Shown: positions 37,328-48,228, numbered from the stretch's first letter. The stretch: 64,000 nt of DNA from Sphingosinicella microcystinivorans (GCF_027941835.1 NZ_CP116005.1:930001-994000); one strand, 5' to 3'. Numbers and translations are program-made. Notes: a model not told the origin generated them from the letters alone.

Positions 37328-38380
37328 TTAGGCGGCGAGCTTGCGGTGCAGCAAGCGCCGATGTTCGATGGTCTGTCGTTTGATCCTTTCGCGCTGTTTG
37401 ATGATGGCAGGTGCCCTGCCGAAGTAGGCGTCGGCTGGCGTCACGTTGCCGAGGCTTTCATGGTATCGGCGGTGATTATAGTGGTCGATGAAGGCCTCGA
37501 TCTGGGCCTCCAGATCGCCGGGCAGGAAGTAATTTTCCAACAGGATGCGGTTCTTGAGGGTCTGGTGCCAGCGTTCGATCTTGCCCTGGGTCTGAGGATG
37601 CATCGGGGCACCGCGGACATGGCTCATGCCGTTGGCGCCGATCCATTCGGCCAGCTCTTCAGCGATATAACTGGGACCATTATCGCTGAGCAGCTTCGGT
37701 TTTTGCACGACCCTGGCCGAAGAACAACCCGAGGCTTCGAGCGCCAGCTCCAGCGTGTCGGTGACGTCCTCGGCACGCATGGTGGTGCACAGCTTCCAAG
37801 CGATGACGTAACGGGAGAAGTCGTCGAGCACGGTCGACAGATACACCCAGCCCCACCCGATGATCTTGAAGTAGGTGAAGTCGGTCTGCCACATCTCGTT
37901 CGGCCGTGTCGTCTTCGTGTGGAACGCATCGGCCGCCTTGATCACGATGAAGGCCGGGCTGGTGATCAGGTCATGGGCCTTCAACAGACGGTAGACCGTG
38001 GCTTCCGACACGAAGTAGCGCTTCTCGTCGGTGAAGCGCACCGCGAGCTCGCGGGGTGACAGATCGGTTGTATCCAACGCCATGTCGATGATTTGCTGCT
38101 GGATATCATCGCCGATGCGGTTCCACACTCGGCTTGGAGCCGATGGCCGATCCTCCAGTGCCTCCGGGCCGCCCTCGAGGTAACGGTCGTACCAGCGGTA
38201 GAAGGTTCTGCGCGGGATACCGAGCTGGTCCAGCGTGCGTTTAGCCGGCAGGTGCGATTGCTCGACGATCCTGAGGATCTCCAGCTTCTCGGATGCGGGA
38301 TACCTCATTCGCCGCCTTCCCCATCCGCGATCATGCTTTTTTTGAGCAGACGGTTCTCCAGCGTCAGATCGGCGACGCAT
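37328..38380 (-). CDS. IS3-family transposase OrfB, copy 2
   Basis: Same 350-codon frame as copy 1, with catalytic Asp, Asp and Glu in WQTDFTYFK, SDNGPSYIA and KIERWHQTLK. Independent start at MRYPASEK or -1 frameshift fusion from orfA through the A7G run. No disabling mutation is visible, so the element may be active. Confidence 0.95.
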   Translation of the reverse strand: MRRRSDAGEPSAQKKHDRGWGRRRMRYPASEKLEILRIVEQSHLPAKRTLDQLGIPRRTFYRWYDRYLEGGPEALEDRPSAPSRVWNRIGDDIQQQIIDMALDTTDLSPRELAVRFTDEKRYFVSEATVYRLLKAHDLITSPAFIVIKAADAFHTKTTRPNEMWQTDFTYFKIIGWGWVYLSTVLDDFSRYVIAWKLCTTMRAEDVTDTLELALEASGCSSARVVQKPKLLSDNGPSYIAEELAEWIGANGMSHVRGAPMHPQTQGKIERWHQTLKNRILLENYFLPGDLEAQIEAFIDHYNHRRYHESLGNVTPADAYFGRAPAIIKQRERIKRQTIEHRRLLHRKLAA

Positions 38381-38637
38381 TCCTTCAGCGCACGGGCTTC
38401 GCGGCGCAGGTCATGCACCTCGCCGGTGGTCGCGGCACGGGCGGTGTCGCCCGCCAAGCGCCGCTTGCCCGCTTCCATGAACTCCTTCGACCAGGTATAG
38501 TACAGGCTCTGCGCTATGCCTTCCTTGCGGCACAGCTCGGCGATGCTGTCCTCGCCGCGCAGCCCTTCCAGTACGATCCGGATCTTGTCCTCTGCTGAGA
38601 AGTGCCGGCGTGTCGCGCGCCGGATATCCTTCACCAC
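38305..38637 (-). CDS. IS3-family OrfA, copy 2
   Basis: 110 aa, identical to copy 1: HTH region with IAELCRKEGIAQSLYYTWSK and a C-terminal coiled coil. Its stop overlaps the MRYPASEK start of orfB by ATGA. Confidence 0.93.
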   Translation of the reverse strand: MVKDIRRATRRHFSAEDKIRIVLEGLRGEDSIAELCRKEGIAQSLYYTWSKEFMEAGKRRLAGDTARAATTGEVHDLRREARALKECVADLTLENRLLKKSMIADGEGGE

Positions 38638-38772
38638 CCGTTCCGCAGGGGGCTTGGCCGATTTTTCAAGGAGGATTTGGGCTTCATCTTCGTTCCTTCG
38701 TCACTACGACGAAGCCCAAATCCTCCTTACTTCACAACCTCAAATCTGTGCCATTGGTGCTGACGGCGGACA

Positions 38773-38854
38773 CATGGCCGGTGCCCATACCGGAGCGGCT
38801 TGCGCAAGCGGGCGAAGCGTAGCCGCCAATATCATCGCTCACTGGATGACATGA
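38773..38854 (+). pseudogene. 3' end of the IS-interrupted flavoprotein gene
   Basis: After the second CATGGCC the frame reads GAHTGAACASGRSVAANIIA and HWMT before a TGA at 38854. AHTGAACASGRSVA is the conserved C-terminal FAD-contact helix of amine-oxidase-family proteins, so the insertion removed the last 24 residues and probably FAD retention. Joined to the 5' part, the intact protein would be about 490 aa, normal for the family. Confidence 0.92.
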
Positions 38855-38865
38855 AGGATACTGAA

Positions 38866-39312
38866 ATGAAACCTATTGGACTTGGAGCTATTCTCATGAC
38901 CTTGCCGATGGCTGCCATGGCGGGCGCACCTCCCGCGCCGGAGAACGGAATCATTTCCCTGGATACGTCAACACTGACCGCTGCCGCATCACAAGAAGTG
39001 AAAAGTGTTCCCTTCATGATCGTCATGGAAGGCAAAGGCGGGAAAGCCGGCGGAGTGAACGCGTTCCGGTCTAAAGACGGACGGTTTAGCGCAGGCCTTT
39101 CCAAATATGACAAGCTTACCCTCGAGTTGAAAGACTGGCCTGTCGATGAGTTTATGTACATTCTCGAGGGACAACTCGAAATTGGCGACACAAAAGGAAA
39201 CGTCCGGTCCTATGGCCCTGGCGACGCCTTCGTTATGCCGAAGGGATTCAGCGGTACCTGGAGACAACTGACGCCGATAAGGAAGATCGCGGTGAGCTAT
39301 GAGGCTCAGTAG
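38866..39312 (+). CDS. Exported cupin_3 (DUF861-like) protein
   Basis: A 148-aa protein with a signal peptide (MKPIGLGAILMTLPMAAMAG) and a single cupin barrel. The C-terminal EFMYILEGQLEIGDTKG and YGPGDAFVMPKGFSGTWRQL follow the cupin_3 pattern (ureidoglycine-aminohydrolase-like), in which the metal-binding His of typical cupins are largely absent. ATG 38866 has AAGGA seven bases before it; an ATG at 38851 overlaps the flavoprotein stop, so the gene belonged to that operon before the insertion. The role is unknown; a periplasmic binding or isomerising helper of the flavoenzyme is possible. Now it is separated from its promoter by the IS. Confidence 0.8.
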   Translation: MKPIGLGAILMTLPMAAMAGAPPAPENGIISLDTSTLTAAASQEVKSVPFMIVMEGKGGKAGGVNAFRSKDGRFSAGLSKYDKLTLELKDWPVDEFMYILEGQLEIGDTKGNVRSYGPGDAFVMPKGFSGTWRQLTPIRKIAVSYEAQ

Positions 39313-39345
39313 GCTACATCACTCATGAAGCGCCTCGGTTGGGCG

Positions 39346-39376
39346 GGCCAGGTCGGGTGTGCTACCCGGCTTGGCC
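39346..39376 (+). terminator. Strong hairpin downstream of the cupin gene
   Basis: Arms GGCCAGGTCGGGT and ACCCGGCTTGGCC pair at all 13 positions in RNA (two G-U pairs) around a 5-nt loop. It lies 34 bp after the cupin stop. There is no T-run, but a second stem with one follows directly. Confidence 0.6.
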
Positions 39377-39380
39377 TATC

Positions 39381-39403
39381 TCGGTCGAGGCGGCCGACCT
39401 TTT
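39381..39403 (+). terminator. Rho-independent terminator of the cytochrome/flavoprotein/cupin operon
   Basis: Stem GGTCG...CGACC (39383-39399) followed at once by TTTT. Together with the preceding 13-bp hairpin it forms a double terminator. Confidence 0.6.
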
Positions 39404-39734
39404 GATCGGTTTGGCAAAAAGGCATTTCTCCAGGGTAGCCTAAAAACCAAGTGGGGAGGCCAATGTCGCCATCCTCCTTTCAGGCTGCAATGGCCATTTG
39501 TCTACGGGGCGAAGCACACTACAATTTTGAAGGAATTGGCTGCCTGCACGGTGAGAGATGCAACGAACAGCCCGATTGAACGATATGGCAAAGACGCAAG
39601 GAAAAAACTCTAATCGTTTCAATGCCTTCACAAGTACTGGATAAGCCGAACGGCTATTTGACCTCCGACCTTGCCTTACCTCTTATATAAAGTACTATCG
39701 GCGAAAGCTGAAATACGATCCATGGGGTGGATTA
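39404..39734. other. Leader region of the sigma54 activator gene, no gene seen
   Basis: 331 bp of mixed composition between the terminator and the regulator. One short open frame exists but has no ribosome-binding site or recognisable product. It should contain the promoter of the regulator; no sigma54 consensus is present here. Confidence 0.5.
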
Positions 39735-41606
39735 ATGGGTTTGCTACCTGTGGAAAGCCGTCAAATACGGCATATTCAGTCGAAATTTCTCGACGGTCAC
39801 GATCTGCCTCGAGGGCTGGTTGCGAGCGCTGTACAAAAATCGTGGACACGACTGCGCGAGTCCGGCGTAAAGCCTACGGACAGAGCCATTTTTGAAATAC
39901 CGTCTTCGGATATTTCGCATAAAATCGAAGAAAATCGAAAACTGTTAACCGCTGCGCTGCCCCCTATGGAAGCTCTCTACCGGGCACTTAATGCACCAGC
40001 GTGGACGGTCTTGTGTGCCGATTTGTCTGGACTGATTATCCGCTCCATCTGCGACCCTTCAAGGGCACCTGCCAAAATCGCCGAACCGCTCCGACAGGGA
40101 CGCACCATTCACGAGGCCCAGATTGGAACGAACGCGCCCGCATGTGTTCTGACGGAGGCCAAGCCTGTCATCGTCCGGCGTTCAGAGCATTTCCTGTTCG
40201 ATCTTGACATCTATGTTTGTGCAGCAGCACCGATATTTGATGTGAGCGGGCGGCTGATGGCTGTCCTTGATGCGACAGGCGCCGACATCGAGCTACAGGA
40301 AAATATTTGCGACCAAGTTGAGCTCACGGCGCGCACTATCGAAAATCGCATGTTTCATCAGTTGGACGATGTTTATCTCATCGGCTTCCATTTCATGCCA
40401 AATTTTCTTGAAACGCCAGCTGAAGGGCTGATTGCAATATCTAAGTTAGATGGCTCGATCGTCGGCGTTAATCATGCCGCTCTCCGGATGCTCTGCCTGT
40501 CGTATGAGAACCTGCTCGGCAAGTCGATCGGTTTGGTTTTCGCCACTGATGTCCTGTCCAGCCGAGACAACCCATCCATCAGTTATAGCGTCGCTGGGCA
40601 GCTATTTTATTGCCGCCGCTATGGAAAGCACGATGTGCGCACTATTAGTCCGCGGGCACTAAAAAATCCGCCATCAAACAATATTGTTCATGACCCGTCC
40701 GCAATAGACCCAGCCATTGTACAGGCCGAAAACGCAGGCAGTCGTGCAATCATGAATGGGTTACCTATCCTGGTCCGGGGCGAAACGGGAAGTGGCAAGG
40801 AAGTTCTGGCGCGCCGATTGCACGACAGCCGCGGCGGCATAAGACCTTTCGTGGCGGTAAATTGTTCGGCAATCCCGGAATCACTTATTGAAGCTGAGAT
40901 CTTCGGCTATGCGGACGGTGCATTTACAGGTGCGCGCAAGGGAGGATCAATCGGTGCGATTGAGCAGGCGCACGGGGGAACATTGTTCCTTGATGAGATC
41001 GGCGACGCTTCTGCAGCACTGCAGGCAAAGCTGCTACGCGTTCTTCAGGAAGGAACCCTCACAAGGGTCGGGAGTCGACAAGAGATCAAGGTTGAGTTTT
41101 CGGTAATTTCCGCAACACACCGTGATCTGAAGTCGATGGTATCGGAAGGACTATTTCGCGAGGATCTTTATTATCGCCTGAACGGATTGACTCTCTATGT
41201 TCCTCCGTTACGCGACAGGTCAGATGTCGCAGAGATTGTACGATCGATTTTGCGTCATCGCTCAACGTCGAACCTCGAACCGGAACTCAGTTCAGAGGCG
41301 TTTGAAGCACTTCTCAGATACAAATGGCCGGGTAATATCCGTCAGCTATCACAGGCACTTTCCGCCGCACGGGCTCTATCCTCGGATAGTGCGAAGATCG
41401 AGCTTTCCGATTTTCCCAAAGATTTCCGAGATGAACTGGAGGCTGATAGCTGTTGCAAAGATTCCACTGCAAAGCCGCTAGCATCCATACATGCTGAGAT
41501 TATCCGAAAAACGCTTACTGAAAACCGCAATAACATTTCGAAGACAGCCAAGGCGCTGGACGTTTCGCGAACGACAGTCTACAAATACTTGAGATTAAAG
41601 CATTAA
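39735..41606 (+). CDS. Sigma54-dependent enhancer-binding regulator of the AcoR type
   Basis: A 623-aa activator. An N-terminal GAF-type sensor (about 70-200, with the GRTIHEAQIGTNAPACVLTE signature of AcoR-like proteins) is followed by a PAS-like part (about 225-300), the AAA+ domain and a Fis-type HTH (TAKALDVSRTTVYKYLRLK, about 604-622). In the AAA+ domain the Walker A is GETGSGKE (349-356), the sigma54-contacting loop GAFTGA (395-400) is intact and Walker B is GTLFLDEIGD (415-424). AcoR-type proteins respond to small ketones, alcohols or aldehydes. It most likely activates the two sigma54 promoters at 34.96 and 35.35 kb. Wobble positions are more AT-rich than in the core genes, consistent with transfer. 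Confidence 0.95.
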   Translation: MGLLPVESRQIRHIQSKFLDGHDLPRGLVASAVQKSWTRLRESGVKPTDRAIFEIPSSDISHKIEENRKLLTAALPPMEALYRALNAPAWTVLCADLSGLIIRSICDPSRAPAKIAEPLRQGRTIHEAQIGTNAPACVLTEAKPVIVRRSEHFLFDLDIYVCAAAPIFDVSGRLMAVLDATGADIELQENICDQVELTARTIENRMFHQLDDVYLIGFHFMPNFLETPAEGLIAISKLDGSIVGVNHAALRMLCLSYENLLGKSIGLVFATDVLSSRDNPSISYSVAGQLFYCRRYGKHDVRTISPRALKNPPSNNIVHDPSAIDPAIVQAENAGSRAIMNGLPILVRGETGSGKEVLARRLHDSRGGIRPFVAVNCSAIPESLIEAEIFGYADGAFTGARKGGSIGAIEQAHGGTLFLDEIGDASAALQAKLLRVLQEGTLTRVGSRQEIKVEFSVISATHRDLKSMVSEGLFREDLYYRLNGLTLYVPPLRDRSDVAEIVRSILRHRSTSNLEPELSSEAFEALLRYKWPGNIRQLSQALSAARALSSDSAKIELSDFPKDFRDELEADSCCKDSTAKPLASIHAEIIRKTLTENRNNISKTAKALDVSRTTVYKYLRLKH

Positions 41607-41930
41607 TTTTCGCATTAGGCCCGTATTTTTTGGTGATGCTACCTCCGTAAAGGCGGTGATGGTTTCATAACTCGTCGACATCGGGATCATCAGTGAGAGT
41701 GTGATGGGCGCTGTGCTTACCGAGCGCTGGCTCGTCTGGAAATTGCTTTGCCGCCTCAACTTAGGGCTCCTAACACACCAAGCAAGCACATGTGCCGCAT
41801 GCATCGCGCTCGATCAACGGCGGTTCTCCTTGGGCGCATTCCACAAGCTGCAGGCCGCTTTCGTGTCAACGGCGGTGGGATTCCGGGCCAGTGTGGCGGA
41901 GTAAAAGCAGTCCAGTTTCGGTGAGAGCAT
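41607..41930. other. Non-coding stretch, probably mobile-element remains
   Basis: No supported gene. TGTCAACGGCGGTGGGATTC at 41864 resembles the beginning of IS21-type ends (compare TGTCAAACGGCG at 42234), so the right part could be the outer end of the IS21 element whose istB fragment follows. The left part is the downstream region of the sigma54 activator. Confidence 0.4.
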
Positions 41931-41974
41931 GAAGATATGAAGAGGGCCCCGATCGGGGCCCTCTTCATATCTTC
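41931..41974. repeat. 44-bp perfect palindrome
   Basis: Twenty-two bases (starting GAAGATATGAAGAGG) are followed with no spacer by their exact reverse complement. It lies 14 bp beyond the stop of the first istB fragment. As RNA it gives the same very stable stem from both strands, so it may act as a bidirectional terminator. The lack of any loop is unusual, and long perfect palindromes tend to be unstable. Confidence 0.92.
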
Positions 41975-41987
41975 GGTCCTGTTGTGA

Positions 41988-42233
41988 TCAGGGGGCGATA
42001 ATTTCGCCGGTGTCGGGATTGACGATCTCGGTGGCCTGGTTTTGCTCCGCCCCGGCCGCGGAGCGGCGGCGGCGGCCGGCGGACTGCTTGAGGCGATAGC
42101 TGTCGCCGTTCATGGTGAGGATGCTGACGTGGTGGGTGAGCCGGTCGAGCAGCGCGCCGGTGAGCCGCTCGGACCCCAGCACCTGCGTCCAGTCCTCGAA
42201 CGGCAGGTTGGACGTGACGATGGTCGAGCCGTG
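41988..42233 (-). pseudogene. IS21-family istB, 3' fragment 1
   Basis: The frame gives GSTIVTSNLPFEDWTQVLGS, LTGALLDRLTHHVSILTMNG and SYRLKQSAGRRRR, ending VNPDTGEIIAP: the last 80 or so residues of an IstB ATPase helper. The sensor/arginine part is present, but Walker A and B are gone. It is cut at 42233 by the end of another IS21-type element. About one third of the gene remains. Confidence 0.88.
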
Positions 42234-42290
42234 TCAAACGGCGTTCAAAAGGGACCCCCGATCGGCGTCGAAGAGGGACCCCCTTTTCGG
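42234..42290. repeat. IS21-type terminal region nested in istB fragment 1
   Basis: It begins TGTCAAACGGCG and contains two 21-bp direct repeats of the pattern CGGCGTNNAANAGGGACCCCC, starting about 42240 and 42261. Multiple internal terminal repeats behind a TGT end are typical of IS21-family elements. The istB fragment 2 stop lies about 120 bp further in, as expected for that element. Confidence 0.7.
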
Positions 42291-42409
42291 ATAATATGAT
42301 GCTGGTTTGTTGAAGATGGCCTTGCGCTGCGTGCGGCGGAGGGCGGGCGTAGCCCAACCGGAGGCGCGCGCAGCGCAAGATAGATTTTTGAAGGCGCCGA
42401 AGGTGGCTG

Positions 42410-42722
42410 TCAGCTGCGGTTTTTGAAGCGCCAGCTGTCGTTGCCCGTCTCGACGATATCGCAGTGGTGGGTGACGCGGTCGAGCAGCGCCGTGGTCATC
42501 TTGGGATCGCCGAACACGGTCGGCCATTCGCCGAAGGCGAGGTTCGTGGTGATGATGACGCTGGTCCGCTCATAAAGCTTGCTGATGAGGTGGAACAGCA
42601 ACTGCCCTCCCGAGCGGGCGAACGGCAGATAACCGAGCTCGTCGAGCACGATCAGGTCGAGCCGCGACAGCTGCGCCGCCAGGGTCCCGCCTTTGCCGAT
42701 CCGGGTCTCCTCTTCGAGGCGT
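42410..42722 (-). pseudogene. IS21-family istB, 3' fragment 2
   Basis: A different istB from fragment 1: [20 protein letters not shown], Walker [53 protein letters not shown] and [19 protein letters not shown]. The N-terminal half with Walker A is absent; the reading frame is replaced at about 42722 by the serine recombinase remnant. It belongs to the IS21 element whose end is at 42234. Confidence 0.9.
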
Positions 42723-42728
42723 GTCACC

Positions 42729-43607
42729 ATGCACAAGGGCAATACGTATCCGGGTGAGCATGAGCCGATCGTCGACGAGGACCTCTGGAACGATGTGCAG
42801 GGCAAGCTCGCCGGGAATGCAGCAGCAAGAAAGACCAAGGTCAACATGCGGCACAGCGCTCTGCTCGCCGGGTTGCTGTTCGATGCAGAAGATCGGCTGA
42901 TGGTGTTCAGCCACACCGCCAAGGGTCAGGTGCGGTATCGGTATTATGCATCGCGGCGTGAGCCGGATGACAAACGTCCTGCGACGCGCGTCACGGCAGA
43001 GACTATTGAACAGGTCGTGCTGGATCAGGTTGGCAAGTGGTTGCGCGTTCCATCGAACCATCAGTCCAGCATGCACGCAGACGAACTCTCAGATGCACTC
43101 TCCGATGATGGCCGCAGGCACGACGTCCTGCGCCGCACCGTTGGCAGCATCACCATGGAGGATGACCGGCTTGCCCTTCGATTGCGGCAACCCATGCCAG
43201 AGCGCTGCACAGATCCCGATGAACATCGTGACGATATCATCTCGGAGATCATAGTTCCGTTCAGGCCAGAGCGATGGGTTCGGGACAGGCGTGATGTTTA
43301 CGGCGCAGCACCAGCAGCGAGCCCGGACAGAAATACCCACGCGCTTCTGAAGCTGGTGCTCAAAGCATTTGATGCGCAGGCACTGGTTCTCGAAAATCCC
43401 GCGCTGTCGATTGCCGCCATTGCAGCATCGCGAAAGATGGACCGGCGCCAGCTTGGGCGGCTGGTCAAACTCTCGTGGTTATCGCCGTCGATCATCGAGC
43501 GCATACACGCCGGTGATATCCCGCGCGGCCTTACCCGTTCACGGCTGCTCGAAGCCGACCTTCCGCTCGACTGGGACGAGCAGGAGCGCGTGCTCGGCTT
43601 TTGCTGA
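42729..43607 (+). pseudogene. Large serine recombinase, C-terminal part only
   Basis: About 292 codons corresponding to the recombinase and zinc-ribbon-like domains of large serine recombinases: [55 protein letters not shown] and the terminal LLEADLPLDWDEQERVLGF, which is characteristic of resolvases in proteobacterial islands. The resolvase domain with the nucleophilic Ser is missing; the sequence switches to istB fragment 2 at about 42722. The protein is therefore inactive. It marks an integrated element that once ended near here. Confidence 0.9.
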
Positions 43608-43823
43608 GCACATCTTCCCACGCATCACCGCAGCATCACGAAAATGGCATTGCGCGAATTTAATGCGCCGCAGAGACACGCGGCGAAAATCGCACGAAAT
43701 ATGCAGGAGAGACGCGTCTCTGCAGGTGGGCCGCAACACGCGGTCCCGCAAACGCCGCAGAACTGCGGCCCTCTCGGGCCGCTGGCCCAGAGAACACAAA
43801 ATCCAAAGTTTTCCAGAAATGTA

Positions 43824-43910
43824 TGGTGCGGTCGAGAAGACTCGAACTTCCACGGCCTTTCGGCCACAGCGACCTCAACGCTGCGCGTCTACCAGTTCCG
43901 CCACGACCGC
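43824..43910 (-). tRNA. tRNA-Leu (anticodon GAG)
   Basis: Read on the minus strand, the 87-nt sequence (with encoded CCA) has acceptor arms GCGGTCG and CGACCGC, a D-arm with GGTAGAC, anticodon loop TTGAGGT (GAG), a long class II variable arm (TGGCCGAAAGGCC) and a T-loop TTCGAGT. The 3' end faces the mobile-element debris, a common integration point for islands. I found no second copy of the 3' end as an att site in the window. Confidence 0.96.
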
Positions 43911-44012
43911 ACGTGAAAAGCAGGGCGTATTTGCGCTCTGCCGACTGGCAAGGCGGGCGCTCTAGCAGGGAAAACCGGTGGCCGCAACAGGGGAAGCGCA
44001 AAGTCCGCAACG

Positions 44013-44042
44013 AAAAAGGGCGACCCCTTCGGATCGCCCTTT
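44013..44042 (-). terminator. Rho-independent terminator of carD
   Basis: On the minus strand AAAGGGCGA and TCGCCCTTT form a 9-bp stem with a 10-nt loop (TCCGAAGGGG), followed by TT and CG. It lies 28 bp after the carD stop. Confidence 0.8.
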
Positions 44043-44069
44043 CATCGGCTTTTCGCGAGGTGCGCGCCG

Positions 44070-44606
44070 TCAGGCGGCGGCGGCTTCCGGCTGCGCCTTT
44101 CCGGCGAGCTTCTTCATCAGCACTTCCTCGATCTTGGTCTGCGCCGCGGCTTCGTCGACGCCTTCCATGGCGGCGAGTTCGCGCGCCAGGCGGCCGATCG
44201 CCGCCTCGTAGATCTGGCGCTCGGAGTAGCTCTGCTCGGGCTGGTCCTCGGCGCGGTGCAGGTCGCGGACCACCTCGGCGATCGAAACGAGGTCGCCCGA
44301 GTTGATCTTCGCTTCGTACTCCTGAGCGCGGCGCGACCACATGGTGCGCTTCACCTTGGGCTTGCCCTTCAGCGTCGTCATCGCGTCGGCGAGCGTCGCC
44401 TGGCTCGAGAGCTTGCGCATGCCCACGGCCTCGGCCTTGTTCATGGGAACGCGCAGCGTCATGCGCTCCTTTTCGAAGCGCAGCACGTAGAGCTCCAGCT
44501 TCGCGCCCGCGATCTCGGTCGCCTGGAGTTCGACAATCCGGCCGACGCCATGCTTCGGATAAACGACATGGTCGCCAATGCTGAAGCCAGGTGCCTTTGC
44601 TGCCAT
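44070..44606 (-). CDS. carD: CarD-family transcriptional regulator
   Basis: A 178-aa protein. The N-terminal Tudor-like RNA-polymerase-interaction domain is clear (GFSIGDHVVYPKHGVGRIVE, with the beta-subunit contact area), followed by a helical DNA-binding domain (SRRAQEYEAKINSGDLVSIA, VVRDLHRAEDQPEQSYSERQ). CarD proteins stabilise open promoter complexes, particularly at rRNA promoters. The tail (AQPEAAAA) is low complexity. Monocistronic: its own terminator follows and 270 bp separate it from fdxA. Confidence 0.95.
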   Translation of the reverse strand: MAAKAPGFSIGDHVVYPKHGVGRIVELQATEIAGAKLELYVLRFEKERMTLRVPMNKAEAVGMRKLSSQATLADAMTTLKGKPKVKRTMWSRRAQEYEAKINSGDLVSIAEVVRDLHRAEDQPEQSYSERQIYEAAIGRLARELAAMEGVDEAAAQTKIEEVLMKKLAGKAQPEAAAA

Positions 44607-44876
44607 AGATTTGGTCCTTCGTCAGATGTTCAAAGAGCGCGAGCGTTCCGCCCCGAACCGGGCCGGGCGCGCGGAAAATCCAGATTGTCCTGCCTCGACC
44701 CTGCGTTCGGGCGGACGGCCGGCAGGTACGGCCGCGCGCGGTTGATTATACAAAGCAAGAGCGCCGTTCAGGGAGCTGAAAAGCCCGCAAAACTGCGCTC
44801 AACACGGCCTATATAACAGAAAAATGACGCCGGCGCTACGCCGAATCTGCGTCAATCTGGCGCAGAGCGGGCGGAA

Positions 44877-45206
44877 TCAGCCCGGATTGGCCGAAAAATA
44901 CTTCTCGAACTTGCCCGCTTCGCCCTTGTGCGCGTCCGCATCGTCGGGCGCGTCCTTCTTCGCCGTGATGTTCGGCCACTGCGCCGAATAGGTGGCGTTC
45001 AGCTCCAGCCACTGGTCGAGCCCGTCTTCCGTATCCGGCAGGATCGCCTCGGCCGGGCATTCCGGCTCGCACACGCCGCAGTCGATGCACTCGTTGGGGT
45101 TGATGACGAGCATGTTCTCGCCTTCGTAGAAGCAATCGACCGGGCAGACCTCCACGCAGTCCATGTACTTGCACTTGATGCAGGCCTCGGTCACCACATA
45201 GGTCAT
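44877..45206 (-). CDS. fdxA: 7Fe ferredoxin FdxA
   Basis: A 109-aa ferredoxin with one [3Fe-4S] and one [4Fe-4S] cluster. The first cluster region is [20 protein letters not shown] and the second [17 protein letters not shown], each with the expected Cys spacing; the C-terminal extension ([20 protein letters not shown]) is typical of alphaproteobacterial FdxA. It is an electron carrier of the cytoplasm. It follows the S4 protein gene by 51 bp, and the helicase-S4-fdxA order is a conserved arrangement in related genomes. Confidence 0.96.
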   Translation of the reverse strand: MTYVVTEACIKCKYMDCVEVCPVDCFYEGENMLVINPNECIDCGVCEPECPAEAILPDTEDGLDQWLELNATYSAQWPNITAKKDAPDDADAHKGEAGKFEKYFSANPG

Positions 45207-45257
45207 TGCGAATTACTTTCAAAAACAGAAGTCTGGCAGCGTGTTTCCTCCCGTCTG

Positions 45258-45565
45258 CTACACAGCCACGGTGGCCGGCGTCAATCCATCAGCGGGCGTG
45301 AGGTCCGTGTAGAGTTGTCGCGCCTCCGCATAGGGGCCGCGCCGTTCGGCGAGCGCTTCCACGCGCACGATATGGACCTCTCCGCAACGTGTGTAGCTGA
45401 GCACCGCGCCCGGCCGCACGCGCACGGAGGCGCGGTCGACGACGCGGCCGTCCATGCGCAGGCGACGGCTTTCGCAGAGGTCCTGCGCTTCGCTGCGGGA
45501 CTTGGTGCAGCGTGCGTACCAGAGCCATTTGTCGAGACGAAGCGCGGGTCCGAATACCAAGGGCA

Positions 45566-45569
<4 letters not shown>
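45258..45569 (-). CDS. S4-domain RNA-binding protein (Hsp15/RNA-binding heat-shock type)
   Basis: A 103-aa protein with an S4 domain: LRLDKWLWYARCTKSRSEAQ, LCESRRLRMDGRVVDR and VRPGAVLSYTRCGEVHIVRV. Length and layout match the HslR/Hsp15 group, which binds 50S subunits carrying stalled nascent chains. The ATG at 45569 overlaps the helicase stop, so the two are coupled; an ATG three bases later is an equal alternative. Confidence 0.9.
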
Positions 45570-48085
<2,516 letters not shown>

Positions 48086-48203
48086 CGGCACGCGTCCTGA
48101 CCGGGATGTCCGGGCGAGGGTTTCGGTTCGGTGCACTCACGAAACAGCACATCTCCTCAACACACAACATATGGTGTCACCGATCCCGTCGGCACGCAAG
48201 CGG

Positions 48204-48228
48204 CGAAACGACGAAGCGAATCGTTTCG
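48204..48228. promoter_or_regulatory. Inverted repeat in the helicase/M23 divergent region
   Basis: CGAAACGA-N9-TCGTTTCG, perfect arms, midway between two divergent genes (48086-48390). A TTGACA hexamer follows at 48302 but its -10 is weak. Could be an operator for either gene; no regulator is known. Confidence 0.35.

Larger units (their letters stand above)
37254..38772 (-). mobile_element. IS3-family insertion sequence, copy 2 (1519 bp)
   Basis: Same length, orientation and ends (TGTCCGTCGTCAG ... CTGACGGCGGACA) as copy 1. The encoded OrfA and OrfB are identical. The only differences I noticed are in two homopolymers upstream of orfA: G4 then T6 in copy 1, G5 then T5 in copy 2, which keep the length equal. 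It is flanked by a 7-bp target duplication, so this is the original, unrearranged insertion. The two copies bracket 3.2 kb in direct orientation and could move or delete it as a unit. Confidence 0.96.

Noticed and set aside
43708-43721. A 14-bp palindrome AGAGACGCGTCTCT near the tRNA
   Set aside because: Short palindromes of this size are expected in GC-rich DNA; no repeat partner or att-like duplicate was found.
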